Shown here: positions 7,191 to 13,461 of the stretch, piece by piece
Numbering within the stretch: the stretch's first letter is position 1
How the letters are laid out: each line of letters opens with the position of its first letter
Notes under the pieces: generated by a model
Seen by the model: only the letters and a program-made list of their open reading frames with translations
Told to the model about the DNA's origin: nothing
Database searches by the model: none
Assembly: GCA_023433835.1 (NCBI GenBank)
Contig: JAEYTW010000428.1
Span: 1-42,511, forward strand
Origin: Pseudomonadota bacterium
Lineage (GTDB): Bacteria > Pseudomonadota > Alphaproteobacteria > Ferrovibrionales > Ferrovibrionaceae
DNA: 42,511 bases
Direction: 5' to 3'
Made by a program: the position numbers and the translations under genes

Positions 7191-7516
7191 CCGAGCAATC
7201 CAACCGGCCGCACCCGATCGTGGTTGCGGTATCGGCCATGTGGAACATCCCGGCCGCCGAGGTGACCCGGGCGCCCAGGACCGACAAGGCCGTGTTCGCC
7301 CAGCAAGACGCCATGGTGCTGCTCCGCCTGACGCGCGGCGCCGAGTATCGCGGGCTGGCCCGGATATTCGGCGTCGACCAGGGCGCGGCGCGTGACGCCG
7401 TCAAGGCCGGTATCGCCCGCATCCGCCGGGATACCGAGCACTCGGCTCGCCTGATGCGGCTGATGCGGCTGATGCTGCTGATCGCCGCCCCGCCCCGCAA
7501 CGCCAGCATCGCATGA
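7187..7516 (+). CDS. DnaA domain IV-like DNA-binding protein
   Basis: A 109-residue protein resembling only the C-terminal DNA-binding domain of DnaA. The pattern from residue 9 is HPIVVAVSAMWNIPAAEV, then RTDKAVFAQQDAMVLLRLTR (equivalent to the long helix before the HTH), then EYRGLARIFGVDQGAARDAV and a final helix AGIARIRRD. DnaA's signature DHxTV is replaced by DQGAA, so binding to canonical DnaA boxes is doubtful. The C-terminus contains a repeated LMRLMRLML segment encoded by tandem 9-bp repeats (7451-7477). Start: ATG 7187 with GGGAGG upstream, overlapping the preceding stop. A regulatory role is inferred. Confidence 0.66.
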   Translation: MTEQSNRPHPIVVAVSAMWNIPAAEVTRAPRTDKAVFAQQDAMVLLRLTRGAEYRGLARIFGVDQGAARDAVKAGIARIRRDTEHSARLMRLMRLMLLIAAPPRNASIA

Positions 7517-7722
7517 ACACGCTCGAAGAACGCCTCGCTGACTTCGATCGCCGCATCGCGGCGCTGGAAAGCGCGCTGGCGGCCCTGGCGCTCGACCAGG
7601 CCGAACAACAGGAGGCCGCCGATGAACATGAACGATCGCCTGATGCTCACCGGGGCCTTGTCGGTCCCGCCCCGTCGCCGGCACCGCCGGCAACCGCTCA
7701 CCCGTCTGCTCAACTGGATTAG
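7513..7722 (+). CDS. Small coiled-coil early protein (69 aa)
   Basis: A 69-residue protein whose ATG overlaps the previous stop (ATGA, 7513-7516). Residues 1-42 form a strongly predicted coiled coil (LEERLADFDRRIAALESALA, then LALDQAEQQEAADEHE). The remainder is Pro/Ala-rich and disordered. The first half is typical of short phage coiled-coil proteins and no function is assignable. A second reading frame, with a perfect AGGAGG ribosome-binding site, begins inside this gene at 7622, so the 3' third may encode two proteins. Confidence 0.62.
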   Translation: MNTLEERLADFDRRIAALESALAALALDQAEQQEAADEHERSPDAHRGLVGPAPSPAPPATAHPSAQLD

Positions 7723-7738
7723 GAGCCTGTTCAAATGA
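7622..7738 (+). CDS. Overlapping small basic ORF (38 aa)
   Basis: A 38-codon frame nested in the 3' end of the coiled-coil gene in a different phase. The ATG at 7622 is preceded by a consensus AGGAGG at 7610-7615 (6-base spacer). The product starts MNMNDRLMLTGALSVPP, is followed by an arginine/histidine cluster (RRRHRRQ), and ends with an amphipathic LTRLLNWIRSLFK. Its stop overlaps the start of the DUF3164 gene (ATGA, 7735-7738). The ribosome-binding site, the start/stop coupling and the absence of another reason for an AGGAGG here argue for translation. Alternatively the frame only serves to couple translation into the next gene. Confidence 0.5.
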   Translation: MNMNDRLMLTGALSVPPRRRHRRQPLTRLLNWIRSLFK

Positions 7739-8394
7739 CCGCCGAAACCACCATTCCCGCCGGCTTTTGGAGAGACGCGAAGGGCCGCTTCGTGCCCGAC
7801 AGCATGGTTCGCCCGGCCGACAAGCTGATTGACCAGACCGTCAGGAAGATCATCGGCTATGCCGTCGAATTGAACGCGCAGATCGCGCGCTTCAGGGGCC
7901 ATACCTTCGACGATATCGTCACGTGCATGTCCCTGCTCGCGGAGCAGTACGGCGCGAAGGTCGGCGGGGAGAAGGGCAACGTCACGCTCTCGACCTACGA
8001 CGGCTGCATGAAGGTGCAGGTTCAGGTCAGTGACCGTATCACCTTCGGCCCCGAGCTGCAGATCGCCAAGGCGCTGATCGACGAGTGCATCTCGGCGTGG
8101 TCGGCCGACGCGAACCCACATATCCGCGTCATCGTGCAGGACGCCTTTCGGGTGGACGGCGAAGGCCGGCTCAACCGGGAGGCCATCCTCTCCCTGCGCC
8201 GCCTCGCGATCGAGGACGAAACCTGGGGACGCGCCATGCAGGCCCTGACCGACAGCATCCGCGTCGAAGGCAGCTCGACCTATGTGCGGTTCTACGTCCG
8301 CCCGACGCCCGCTGACGGCTGGTCCGGCATCACCATCGATCTCGCCTCGGCCAAAGCGCCCAGCGGCGCCCCGGCGCCCGCGGACGCGGCGTAG
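7735..8394 (+). CDS. DUF3164 family early protein
   Basis: A 219-residue protein of the DUF3164 family, found widely in early operons of Mu-like phages. It has the characteristic N-terminus (GFWRDAKGRFVPDSMVRPAD), the helix KLIDQTVRKIIGYAVELNAQ, the block YGAKVGGEKGNVTLSTYDG and the conserved NREAILSLRRLAIED followed by WGRAMQALTDSI. The family has no established biochemical activity; the last 20 residues are an Ala/Pro-rich tail. It overlaps the upstream small ORF by four bases. The next gene has its own AGGAGG. Confidence 0.9.
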   Translation: MTAETTIPAGFWRDAKGRFVPDSMVRPADKLIDQTVRKIIGYAVELNAQIARFRGHTFDDIVTCMSLLAEQYGAKVGGEKGNVTLSTYDGCMKVQVQVSDRITFGPELQIAKALIDECISAWSADANPHIRVIVQDAFRVDGEGRLNREAILSLRRLAIEDETWGRAMQALTDSIRVEGSSTYVRFYVRPTPADGWSGITIDLASAKAPSGAPAPADAA

Positions 8395-8403
8395 GAGGCA
8401 GCC

Positions 8404-8778
8404 ATGATCGAGGCACCAATCACGATCGCTTGGCACTCGGGCGACAATGCCGACAAGACCTTCATTTGCACCGTTATCCATGCCGATGAGTGTGAGGACG
8501 AGTTTGAGCTTCGCGGCAGCGTCGCGCTGTTCAGGGTAACTACGTGGGACGCGGAGGACGCCGCTTCCAGAGCTGTCGAAGCTTGGGACGGTGACAGTTC
8601 CAACGACAAGTCCGATGGTCTTTGCGATCCGCTCTTCGTTGAAGTTGCAGAGGATGGATCAGCCGAGGTCAAGCGTTTTCGCGTCTCGTCGGTTGTGCGC
8701 CGCGAGTACTCGACGTTGACCGTAGATCAGGCGGAGCCCTGGCCGGTCGTGGACGTCACGGCGGGGGAGCGGTCATGA
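8404..8778 (+). CDS. Hypothetical acidic early protein (124 aa)
   Basis: A 124-residue, strongly acidic protein without a recognised family. Start: ATG 8404 with a consensus AGGAGG seven bases before it. The predicted fold is mainly beta with DADECEDEFELRG, VALFRVTTWDAEDAASRAVE and a C-terminal FRVSSVVRREYSTLTVD. Base use is noticeably less GC-rich than neighbouring early genes, with more A/T at third positions, which hints at later acquisition. It shares ATGA with the next start (8775-8778). An acidic early phage protein could be a DNA mimic or host-factor inhibitor, but that is a guess. Confidence 0.65.
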   Translation: MIEAPITIAWHSGDNADKTFICTVIHADECEDEFELRGSVALFRVTTWDAEDAASRAVEAWDGDSSNDKSDGLCDPLFVEVAEDGSAEVKRFRVSSVVRREYSTLTVDQAEPWPVVDVTAGERS

Positions 8779-9047
8779 TCGCCTATGCCTGGAGAAGCGG
8801 CGAGATCGGCCTGGGGCGGCGTGCGCCGCACGGCACGATTTCCTTCGCGCAGGGGCCGGGCTGCAAGCTACGCCGGCTGGTCGAAGCTCGAAGCCGGCGC
8901 GCCTACGACAACAAGACCCTCCTCGTGCCTGGCGTTCCCGAGGCCGACACCGACACGGCGGCGCTGGAAGCGCTCAAGGCGTTCGGCGAGTGGATCAAGC
9001 GCGGTCTCAGCGACGGCGGTGCTGTAGCAGCGGGACCGCTCGCATGA
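8775..9047 (+). CDS. Conserved-type hypothetical early protein (90 aa)
   Basis: A 90-residue protein whose ATG overlaps the preceding stop. It contains AYAWRSGEIGLGRRAPHGTI, GPGCKLRRLVEARSRRAYDN, TLLVPGVPEAD and a C-terminal helix ALEALKAFGEWIKRG. I recall similar proteins from early regions of alphaproteobacterial Mu-like phages, without a known activity. No metal ligands, membrane segment or nucleotide-binding motif are present. Its final ATGA starts the next gene, continuing the chain of four-base overlaps in this operon. Confidence 0.7.
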   Translation: MIAYAWRSGEIGLGRRAPHGTISFAQGPGCKLRRLVEARSRRAYDNKTLLVPGVPEADTDTAALEALKAFGEWIKRGLSDGGAVAAGPLA

Positions 9048-9388
9048 GCAAGCGCCCGTCGCCCGCCATGGCGGCCGTCCTGATCAACCTGTTCTACGAT
9101 CGCGCCCCGTGGGGCCATATCAACGGCCGATCTATGCACGGCGCGGCCGGACAGACGCACCGCGCGATGGTCGATCGCGGATGGGTGACGTGGGCTCCCG
9201 AAACCCTGACCGTCAGCGGCGCGCAGGTCGCAGCCTCCTTGCTTGACCTCACGCGGCTGGACGCTGCCGATCTCGATCGGCTGATCCAGTCGCATCCGAC
9301 CCTGATCGTTGTCGAGCTGCTGCGCGCCGAACGTGAGCGGAGATCCGCAGCCGCTATCACCCCTATCCCTGAAAGGGATCAGCCATGA
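9044..9388 (+). CDS. Hypothetical early protein (114 aa)
   Basis: A 114-residue protein starting at ATG 9044, which overlaps the previous stop. It contains SPAMAAVLINLFYDRAPWGH, GRSMHGAAGQTHRAMVDRGW and VTWAPETLTVSGAQVAASLL. This resembles a small winged-helix module in which a helix is followed by a 'rGWv....tLT..G' wing, as in phage proteins that sense or bind DNA. The C-terminal helix LIQSHPTLIVVELLRAERER is charged. The DNA-binding suggestion rests on this pattern alone. The gene shares ATGA with the GapR-like gene downstream. Confidence 0.66.
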   Translation: MSKRPSPAMAAVLINLFYDRAPWGHINGRSMHGAAGQTHRAMVDRGWVTWAPETLTVSGAQVAASLLDLTRLDAADLDRLIQSHPTLIVVELLRAERERRSAAAITPIPERDQP

Positions 9389-9738
9389 CCGCGAAACGAA
9401 AAACCGCTTCCGCTTCCATTGCCCCCGGCGCCGTGCTGCTGCACGCGGTGGCGGACGCCACCCCGAAGATGCCGGACGCACGGGGACACAACGGCCGAGA
9501 CTTCGCGGCCGACGAGCTCGCGGCCTACGTGCATCGAGTCGAGAACGTCGAGGCGGAAATCAAGGGCCTCAACGACGGCAAGAAAACTATCTACGCCGAG
9601 GCGAAGTCCAACGGCTATCACCTCCCGACGCTGAAACAGGTCATCGCAGATCGGCGGGTTGACAAGGCCGCCCTCGCCGAGAAGAAGGCGATGCTCGACC
9701 TGTATCACCAGCGCCTGGCCGAAGCGGAGGAGCTGTGA
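9385..9738 (+). CDS. DUF2312 / GapR-like DNA-binding protein
   Basis: A 117-residue protein with the DUF2312 signature: a long coiled coil (LAAYVHRVENVEAEIKGLND), then GKKTIYAEAKSNGYHLPTLK, then VIADRRVDKAALAEKKAMLD and LYHQRLAEAEEL. The family includes GapR of Caulobacter, an essential nucleoid protein of Alphaproteobacteria that binds overtwisted DNA ahead of replication and transcription and stimulates topoisomerases. Relative to GapR this copy has an N-terminal extension of about 35 residues. In a phage that replicates by transposition, a protein recognising positive supercoils could help gyrase or replication. That role is inferred. Confidence 0.85.
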   Translation: MTAKRKTASASIAPGAVLLHAVADATPKMPDARGHNGRDFAADELAAYVHRVENVEAEIKGLNDGKKTIYAEAKSNGYHLPTLKQVIADRRVDKAALAEKKAMLDLYHQRLAEAEEL

Positions 9739-9787
9739 TGGCACGGCCCTTGCTACGCGCGGGTGCACGCACGGGGCGGGCATAGCC

Positions 9788-10129
9788 ATGCCGAGCGAAC
9801 GCACCCTCTTGCTCGGCCTGGTGCTGGCCGCCGTCCCGTTCCTGCGGGGCGGCGTCGCCGGCCGGGCGCCGCTCGGCGAGACACAGCGCCAGGCCCTGCT
9901 GCGGGCCGCCGTTCGCGAGAGCCTCACCACCCTTGGCGGCAGTCACACCGCCGCCTTGCCGCCAGCACCGGCGCCGCTGAGCAACGAAGGGCTGGCGCGC
10001 GCCTTCCTGAAAGCAGCGCTCGACGCTTGCGACGATCTTGGCCTCGCGCGGTCGGAGGTCGTCGCCGCGATGAACGCGCATGGCCGGATGCCGGCGCCAT
10101 ATCGACCCGAAAGGACTTCACATGATTGA
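9788..10129 (+). CDS. Hypothetical early protein (113 aa)
   Basis: A 113-residue protein starting at ATG 9788. The N-terminus SERTLLLGLVLAAVPFLRGG is hydrophobic and could be a short membrane segment or signal-like helix. It is followed by a helical body (ETQRQALLRAAVRESLTTLG, ALARAFLKAALDACDDLGL-type segments) and a Pro-rich stretch. A 15-codon frame (9738-9785) fills the gap after the GapR-like gene and overlaps its stop in TGATG, but it is too short to call. The gene's stop overlaps the next start. No family is recognised. Confidence 0.6.
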   Translation: MPSERTLLLGLVLAAVPFLRGGVAGRAPLGETQRQALLRAAVRESLTTLGGSHTAALPPAPAPLSNEGLARAFLKAALDACDDLGLARSEVVAAMNAHGRMPAPYRPERTSHD

Positions 10130-10454
10130 CGCCCAACCCGGCCGCCCCCCGGCCCTGACGCTCATCTCGGCGCTGCCTTGCGCACCGACCGATTTCGGCG
10201 TGCGGATCTTCGCACACGTCTATGTCAACGGCCGCCACGTCGCTGACTATCGCGGCCCGCTGACGGACATCGAGGACGGCTCCATGTCGTGGCTGGTCCG
10301 CGGGAAATGGATCAGTGCCCTTGCCGCCGCTACGCGGGGCAAGATGGCCCGGCTTACCTTCGCCAGTCATTTCGACTACGAGGCGATCCGCGACGGCCTG
10401 AACCGTCACGGCCGGACGATCGTCGACCCGACTGCGGGGCGCCGTCATGGGTGA
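10122..10454 (+). CDS. Hypothetical early protein (110 aa)
   Basis: A 110-residue protein that I do not recognise. The ATG at 10122 lies inside the last codons of the previous gene, with AAGGA upstream (10110-10114). It reads as a small alpha/beta protein: ALTLISALPCAPTDFGVRIF, AHVYVNGRHVADYRGPLTD, a central SMSWLVRGKWISALAAATRG and a C-terminal helix FDYEAIRDGLNRHGRTIVD. No catalytic motif is visible. It overlaps the start of the LexA-like gene by 8 bp, so it belongs to the same operon. Confidence 0.65.
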   Translation: MIDAQPGRPPALTLISALPCAPTDFGVRIFAHVYVNGRHVADYRGPLTDIEDGSMSWLVRGKWISALAAATRGKMARLTFASHFDYEAIRDGLNRHGRTIVDPTAGRRHG

Positions 10455-10935
10455 GATCTTCGGCGTCACCCCTCGGCAAGCCCAGGTGCTCACCTACCTG
10501 CAGCAGCGGCAGGAAGCAGGCGGGCCCGCGCCGTCGCTCCGCGAGATCGCGGCGGGCATTGGTTCGAAGTCGACGGGGCACGTGGCGGAATTCGTCGCCG
10601 GCCTCGAAGCCCGCGGCCTCATCCGGCGAATACCGGGCGGCAAGCGGTCAATCGCGTTGGTAGAGCAGCCGGCGCGACCTGTGGCCCCGCCCGTTGCAGT
10701 CAGTGCCAGCGGCATCACTTTCGCCTTGCGGCTCGCCATCGTCGCCGAGGAAATCCGCAACGAGATGGGGCTTTCCGGCGCGCAGTACCTGGAAGGCATC
10801 AGCCTGCTCGCCGGCAGAACCGCCGCGCTCGATACATGGCCAGCGGCATTACGCGATGCGCTCGCCAGGATGAACCTGGTCATGGAGCGCGTGGCCAGCA
10901 CGACCACGCCGCCCGCGGAGGTGCATCATGTGTGA
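10447..10935 (+). CDS. LexA-type winged-helix protein lacking the protease domain
   Basis: A 162-residue protein. Residues 8-75 closely follow the LexA N-terminal DNA-binding domain: TPRQAQVLTYLQQRQEAGG, PSLREIAAGIGSKSTGHVAE, then FVAGLEARGLIRRIPGGKRS. The C-terminal half (about 90-150) is helical and shows no Ala-Gly cleavage site and no Ser/Lys catalytic dyad, so it is not a self-cleaving repressor. It could compete for SOS boxes or regulate phage genes. It sits far from the repressor, in the middle of the early operon, overlapping both neighbours by 8 bp. Confidence 0.78.
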   Translation: MGEIFGVTPRQAQVLTYLQQRQEAGGPAPSLREIAAGIGSKSTGHVAEFVAGLEARGLIRRIPGGKRSIALVEQPARPVAPPVAVSASGITFALRLAIVAEEIRNEMGLSGAQYLEGISLLAGRTAALDTWPAALRDALARMNLVMERVASTTTPPAEVHHV

Positions 10936-11125
10936 CTGCATCGATGCCATGAACGAGCAGCTGAAGGAGCGCAACGGCAGGCTGATAGTGCCGATGTTCA
11001 CGGCGCCGCGCGTGATCATCACGCTTGAAAAGCTATCACCCAGGAAGCGCGTGCCGGTGGTCGTCGCGAACTACTGCCCGTTCTGCGGCGAGGCATACCC
11101 GGAAGAGGATGCCGCGCATGGCTAA
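10928..11125 (+). CDS. Small Cys-rich (zinc-ribbon-like) protein (65 aa)
   Basis: A 65-residue protein with cysteines at both ends: MCDC at the start and CPFCGEAY near the C-terminus, a typical half of a zinc ribbon. The middle reads RLIVPMFTAPRVIITLEKLS, then PRKRVPVVVANYCPFCGE, matching the pattern of short phage proteins in which a strand pair leads into a YCPFCG motif. The function of these proteins is not established. The start overlaps the previous stop (ATGTGTGA) and the gene overlaps the next by 8 bp. Confidence 0.75.
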   Translation: MCDCIDAMNEQLKERNGRLIVPMFTAPRVIITLEKLSPRKRVPVVVANYCPFCGEAYPEEDAAHG

Positions 11126-11546
11126 GGGCCAGGGCTATCCCGAGACCATCGACGATCTGACGCGTGAGGAATTGCTGATCCTGCTCCGGGAAAGGCTCGG
11201 GCATCTGGTGCTGGTGAGCGACCTCTATTTCGCGCGTGCCACCGCTCTGTACCGCTATGCGGAAGCCGCTCTCGAAACCCACCGGGGCGCCCGGGACAAG
11301 GCGACGGCACTTCAGGCCGAAGCCGACGCCGCGCGGGAAGCACCCATCCGGTCGGCATCGGGCCTTGCGGCTCGCCGCGCAAAGGCGTCGAAACTGCAGG
11401 CGGACGCCGATGCTCAGGAGGCAACGGCGGAGATCGCATGGAAAGCCTATCTCCGCCGCTCAGATCGCGCGTCGAACATGCACGAGCTGGGTTTCAAGGT
11501 TCTTCGCCAGCGACTGGCGCCAGCCGTGACCGAGGCCGCGCAATGA
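11118..11546 (+). CDS. Hypothetical helical early protein (142 aa)
   Basis: A 142-residue, almost wholly alpha-helical protein that starts at ATG 11118 inside the end of the previous gene. The N-terminus (YPETIDDLTREELLILLRER) is followed by a long Ala-rich coiled coil (about 50-120: YRYAEAALETHRGARDKATA, then AARRAKASKLQADADAQEAT). No catalytic or metal-binding residues stand out. It is the last gene of this early run before the reversed gene at 11552-11827, towards which it is transcribed; only five bases separate the two stops. Confidence 0.65.
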   Translation: MAKGQGYPETIDDLTREELLILLRERLGHLVLVSDLYFARATALYRYAEAALETHRGARDKATALQAEADAAREAPIRSASGLAARRAKASKLQADADAQEATAEIAWKAYLRRSDRASNMHELGFKVLRQRLAPAVTEAAQ

Positions 11547-11551
11547 CCGTT

Positions 11552-11827
11552 CTAGGTCCGCTTCCGATATTCGTTGCTGGCCGGCTGAGCCTTCATATCG
11601 AGATGCTCGGCGCTACCGCATTTCGAGCAGCTCAAGCGCTCGTACCATGCCTGTACGGGCATGTCGGGGCCGTATTGGGCGACCAGCTCGGCGGGGGCGA
11701 ACGCGCGCCTATGGCCACAAAGCCGGTCCTGCCATCGACCCTCGCCGGGCACGATGTTGCTGCAGTAGATCGTCACCTCGCCCGCGACGCGCGCCAGGTA
11801 GGCCATATCTCCGACTTTCTGCCCCAT
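11552..11827 (-). CDS. Reversed small zinc-binding-type protein (91 aa)
   Basis: A 91-residue protein on the minus strand, the only gene besides the repressor that opposes the operon. It has Cys/His pairs IYCSN, LCGHRR and LSCSKCGS, around the pattern CGHRRAFAPAELVAQYGPDM, PVQAWYERLSCSKCG, which I recognise from small zinc-ribbon-like proteins of Alphaproteobacteria. The opposite strand offers no comparable gene, so this is the coding strand. The ATG at 11827 has AGGA nine bases upstream; ATG 11806 (MAYLARVAGEV) is possible. Its orientation suggests a self-expressed moron gene. Its activity is unknown. Confidence 0.72.
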   Translation of the reverse strand: MGQKVGDMAYLARVAGEVTIYCSNIVPGEGRWQDRLCGHRRAFAPAELVAQYGPDMPVQAWYERLSCSKCGSAEHLDMKAQPASNEYRKRT

Positions 11828-11876
11828 GCCCCGATCCTAGCGGCCTCGCCGCGACCTGTCGCCGTAGAGGTGCCCC

Positions 11877-12560
11877 ATGCCTAAGCTTCATGTGGTTGCC
11901 ACCGCACCCGAGGCCCGCCAGGCCGCGCAGGAAAAGCAGGCCGGCACCCGGATAAAGGCGATCTACGCCGCCCGCCGGGCCAACCCGGGCCTCAGCGACG
12001 AGGACACCTGGCGCGACACGCTCGAACGTCTGACCACCAAGCGAAGCCTGCGTGAGATGACCAGGGCGCAGCACGGCCTGGTGCTCGACCATCTCAACGG
12101 CAAGACGAGCAGGCCGGCCGACAAGGTCGCCGGCGACACGCCGCTCGCGCGCAAGGTCGCGCGGCTGTGGAACGTCCTGGAGCTGCTCGGCGGCGTCGAT
12201 GCGAACGAAGCGGCCGGCGGGTTGCGCGGCTTCGTTCAGCGGCAGACCGGCATAGCATCGGCCGACTGGCTCGGCCCCGATCAGGCAACCTCGGTAGTGG
12301 AAGCCCTGCGGGGCCGGATCGCGCGCGCGGGCTGGGCTGTTCCGGCCGGCAAAGCGGCCCTGAAGGACGACGCCCAGCGCGCCTATCTGACGGCGCTGCA
12401 CAAGCGGCTGAAGGCGATCGGCGGCACCACCCTCGATCGCGATACCTGGCTGGTGCAGAACTGCGGGATCAAGACGATCGCCTTCGGGACCAGCCCGCAA
12501 ATCAAGGTCGCGGTCGGCGCGCTCGAAAGCGCCATCAGGCGGTTCTCGAAGGGGGCTTGA
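11877..12560 (+). CDS. gemA: Regulatory protein GemA (Mu gp16 family, DUF1018)
   Basis: A 227-residue protein of the gp16/GemA family. It shows the hallmark block RIKAIYAARRANPGLSDEDT, WRDTLERLTTKRSLREMTRA, QHGLVLDHLNG (about 25-75), followed by a C-terminal half with LARKVARLWNVLELLGGVDA and VEALRGRIARAGWAV. In Mu, GemA is reported to modulate host gene expression, including genes affecting DNA superhelicity. The start at 11877 has GAGG upstream. It is followed after three bases by the Mor-family gene, reproducing the gp16-mor order of Mu. Confidence 0.9.
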   Translation: MPKLHVVATAPEARQAAQEKQAGTRIKAIYAARRANPGLSDEDTWRDTLERLTTKRSLREMTRAQHGLVLDHLNGKTSRPADKVAGDTPLARKVARLWNVLELLGGVDANEAAGGLRGFVQRQTGIASADWLGPDQATSVVEALRGRIARAGWAVPAGKAALKDDAQRAYLTALHKRLKAIGGTTLDRDTWLVQNCGIKTIAFGTSPQIKVAVGALESAIRRFSKGA

Positions 12561-12563
12561 GCG

Positions 12564-12950
12564 ATGGTCGAGCGCCACATCACGGCCGAGGCGATGCACG
12601 CCAGCCTGACGCCCGAGTTGCGGCGCCTTGCCGACGCCGTGGGCCTTGAGGCAGTTATGCGCCTGGTCGCCGCGCGCGGCGGCACGAACTTCTATATCCC
12701 GCACCGGGCGTCGCCGGATACGGAGCTGTTCCGGATCGTCGGGTCCGAGGCGGCGGCCCGCTTCACCGAGGCCATGCCGGGAACGCATTTGAAGCTTCCG
12801 ACCTGCAGGCGGGCGCTGGTGCTGTACTGGACGGATCGCGGCATGAGCAGGGCCGAGGTGGCCCGCGAACTTCGACTTGACCAACGCTCTGTGCATCGCA
12901 TTCTAGCGGAGCTGGACGAACGGCAGATCGACCTTTTCGCGTCGCCCTGA
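12564..12950 (+). CDS. mor: Mor-family transcriptional activator
   Basis: A 128-residue Mor/C-family activator. It has the dimer-domain signature GGTNFYIPHR (39-48) and a C-terminal helix-turn-helix (about 94-116: MSRAEVARELRLDQRSVHRI) directed at dyad sites. In Mu, Mor activates the middle promoter and C the late promoters. Here only one family member is seen, while the same dyad GGTCAGNCTGAYGC occurs at 12955 and 20089. This single protein may therefore drive both middle and late genes. Its first presumed target lies five bases after its own stop. Confidence 0.88.
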   Translation: MVERHITAEAMHASLTPELRRLADAVGLEAVMRLVAARGGTNFYIPHRASPDTELFRIVGSEAAARFTEAMPGTHLKLPTCRRALVLYWTDRGMSRAEVARELRLDQRSVHRILAELDERQIDLFASP

Positions 12951-12954
12951 CCCC

Positions 12955-12991
12955 GGTCAGGCTGATGCTGATTTTTGCGCGGTGCGATTAT
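12955..12991 (+). promoter_or_regulatory. Mor-type middle promoter
   Basis: GGTCAGGCTGATGC (12955-12968) contains the dyad TCAG-N-CTGA, and 31 bases from its start lies the -10-like GATTAT (12986-12991) followed by CCC. No -35 box is present, as expected for Mor-activated promoters. The same arrangement recurs at 20089-20125. It would transcribe the lysis and packaging genes. Confidence 0.65.
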
Positions 12992-12998
12992 CCCGCGC

Positions 12999-13460
12999 AT
13001 GAGCCCGAACCCCGACATCTGGACACTACGCGTCTCACTGCCGCGCGACCGCCGGCAGTCTGGCGATTTCGAGCTGCTCGACGCCGCCGGCAACAAGGTG
13101 CTGGTCGGCGGTTGCCTCGGTAAGGCCGACAACGAGCGGGCTATTGAGGCCGGCAATGCCACGCGCGATCCGCTCCGCCCCTATGGCGACACGCCGAGCG
13201 GCCTGTACCGGCCCGCCCGCGTGCTCCATCTCGTGCCGCGCCACCAGCGCATGGGTGACTATGCCATCCCGATTATCGGCGCCGCGGGCCAGGCGCTGGG
13301 CGCCATGACGGAGCGCACCGGCCTCTACGTCCACGCCGGCCGGGGCGATGCCCGCCTTGTCCCGACCTATGGCTGTCTGCGGCTGCTCGATCGCGACATG
13401 CTCGCGATCCAGCGCCGTGTCGGCGATAGCCTCATCACCGTCGAGATCTCCGAGCGCTGA
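12999..13460 (+). CDS. L,D-transpeptidase (YkuD)-like protein, candidate endolysin
   Basis: A 153-residue protein, first gene after the middle promoter and just before the holin, where transposable phages carry their lysis enzyme. Residues 105-130 contain the YkuD-type signature: H112 (YVHAGRGD), then 14 residues on T123-Y-G-C126-L-R128, with Cys126 as the presumed nucleophile. The N-terminal half (FELLDAAGNKVLVGGCLGKA, PYGDTPSGLYRPARVL) matches the beta-sandwich start of the fold. YkuD enzymes act on peptidoglycan stem peptides, and here the fold would cut or remodel the wall. No lysozyme or other endolysin is seen in the prophage. There is no signal peptide, so a holin must release it. Confidence 0.78.
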   Translation: MSPNPDIWTLRVSLPRDRRQSGDFELLDAAGNKVLVGGCLGKADNERAIEAGNATRDPLRPYGDTPSGLYRPARVLHLVPRHQRMGDYAIPIIGAAGQALGAMTERTGLYVHAGRGDARLVPTYGCLRLLDRDMLAIQRRVGDSLITVEISER

Positions 13461-13461
13461 C

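Noticed and set aside
9738..9785. 15-codon frame overlapping the GapR-like stop
   Set aside because: Too short to support; may only carry ribosomes toward the next gene.
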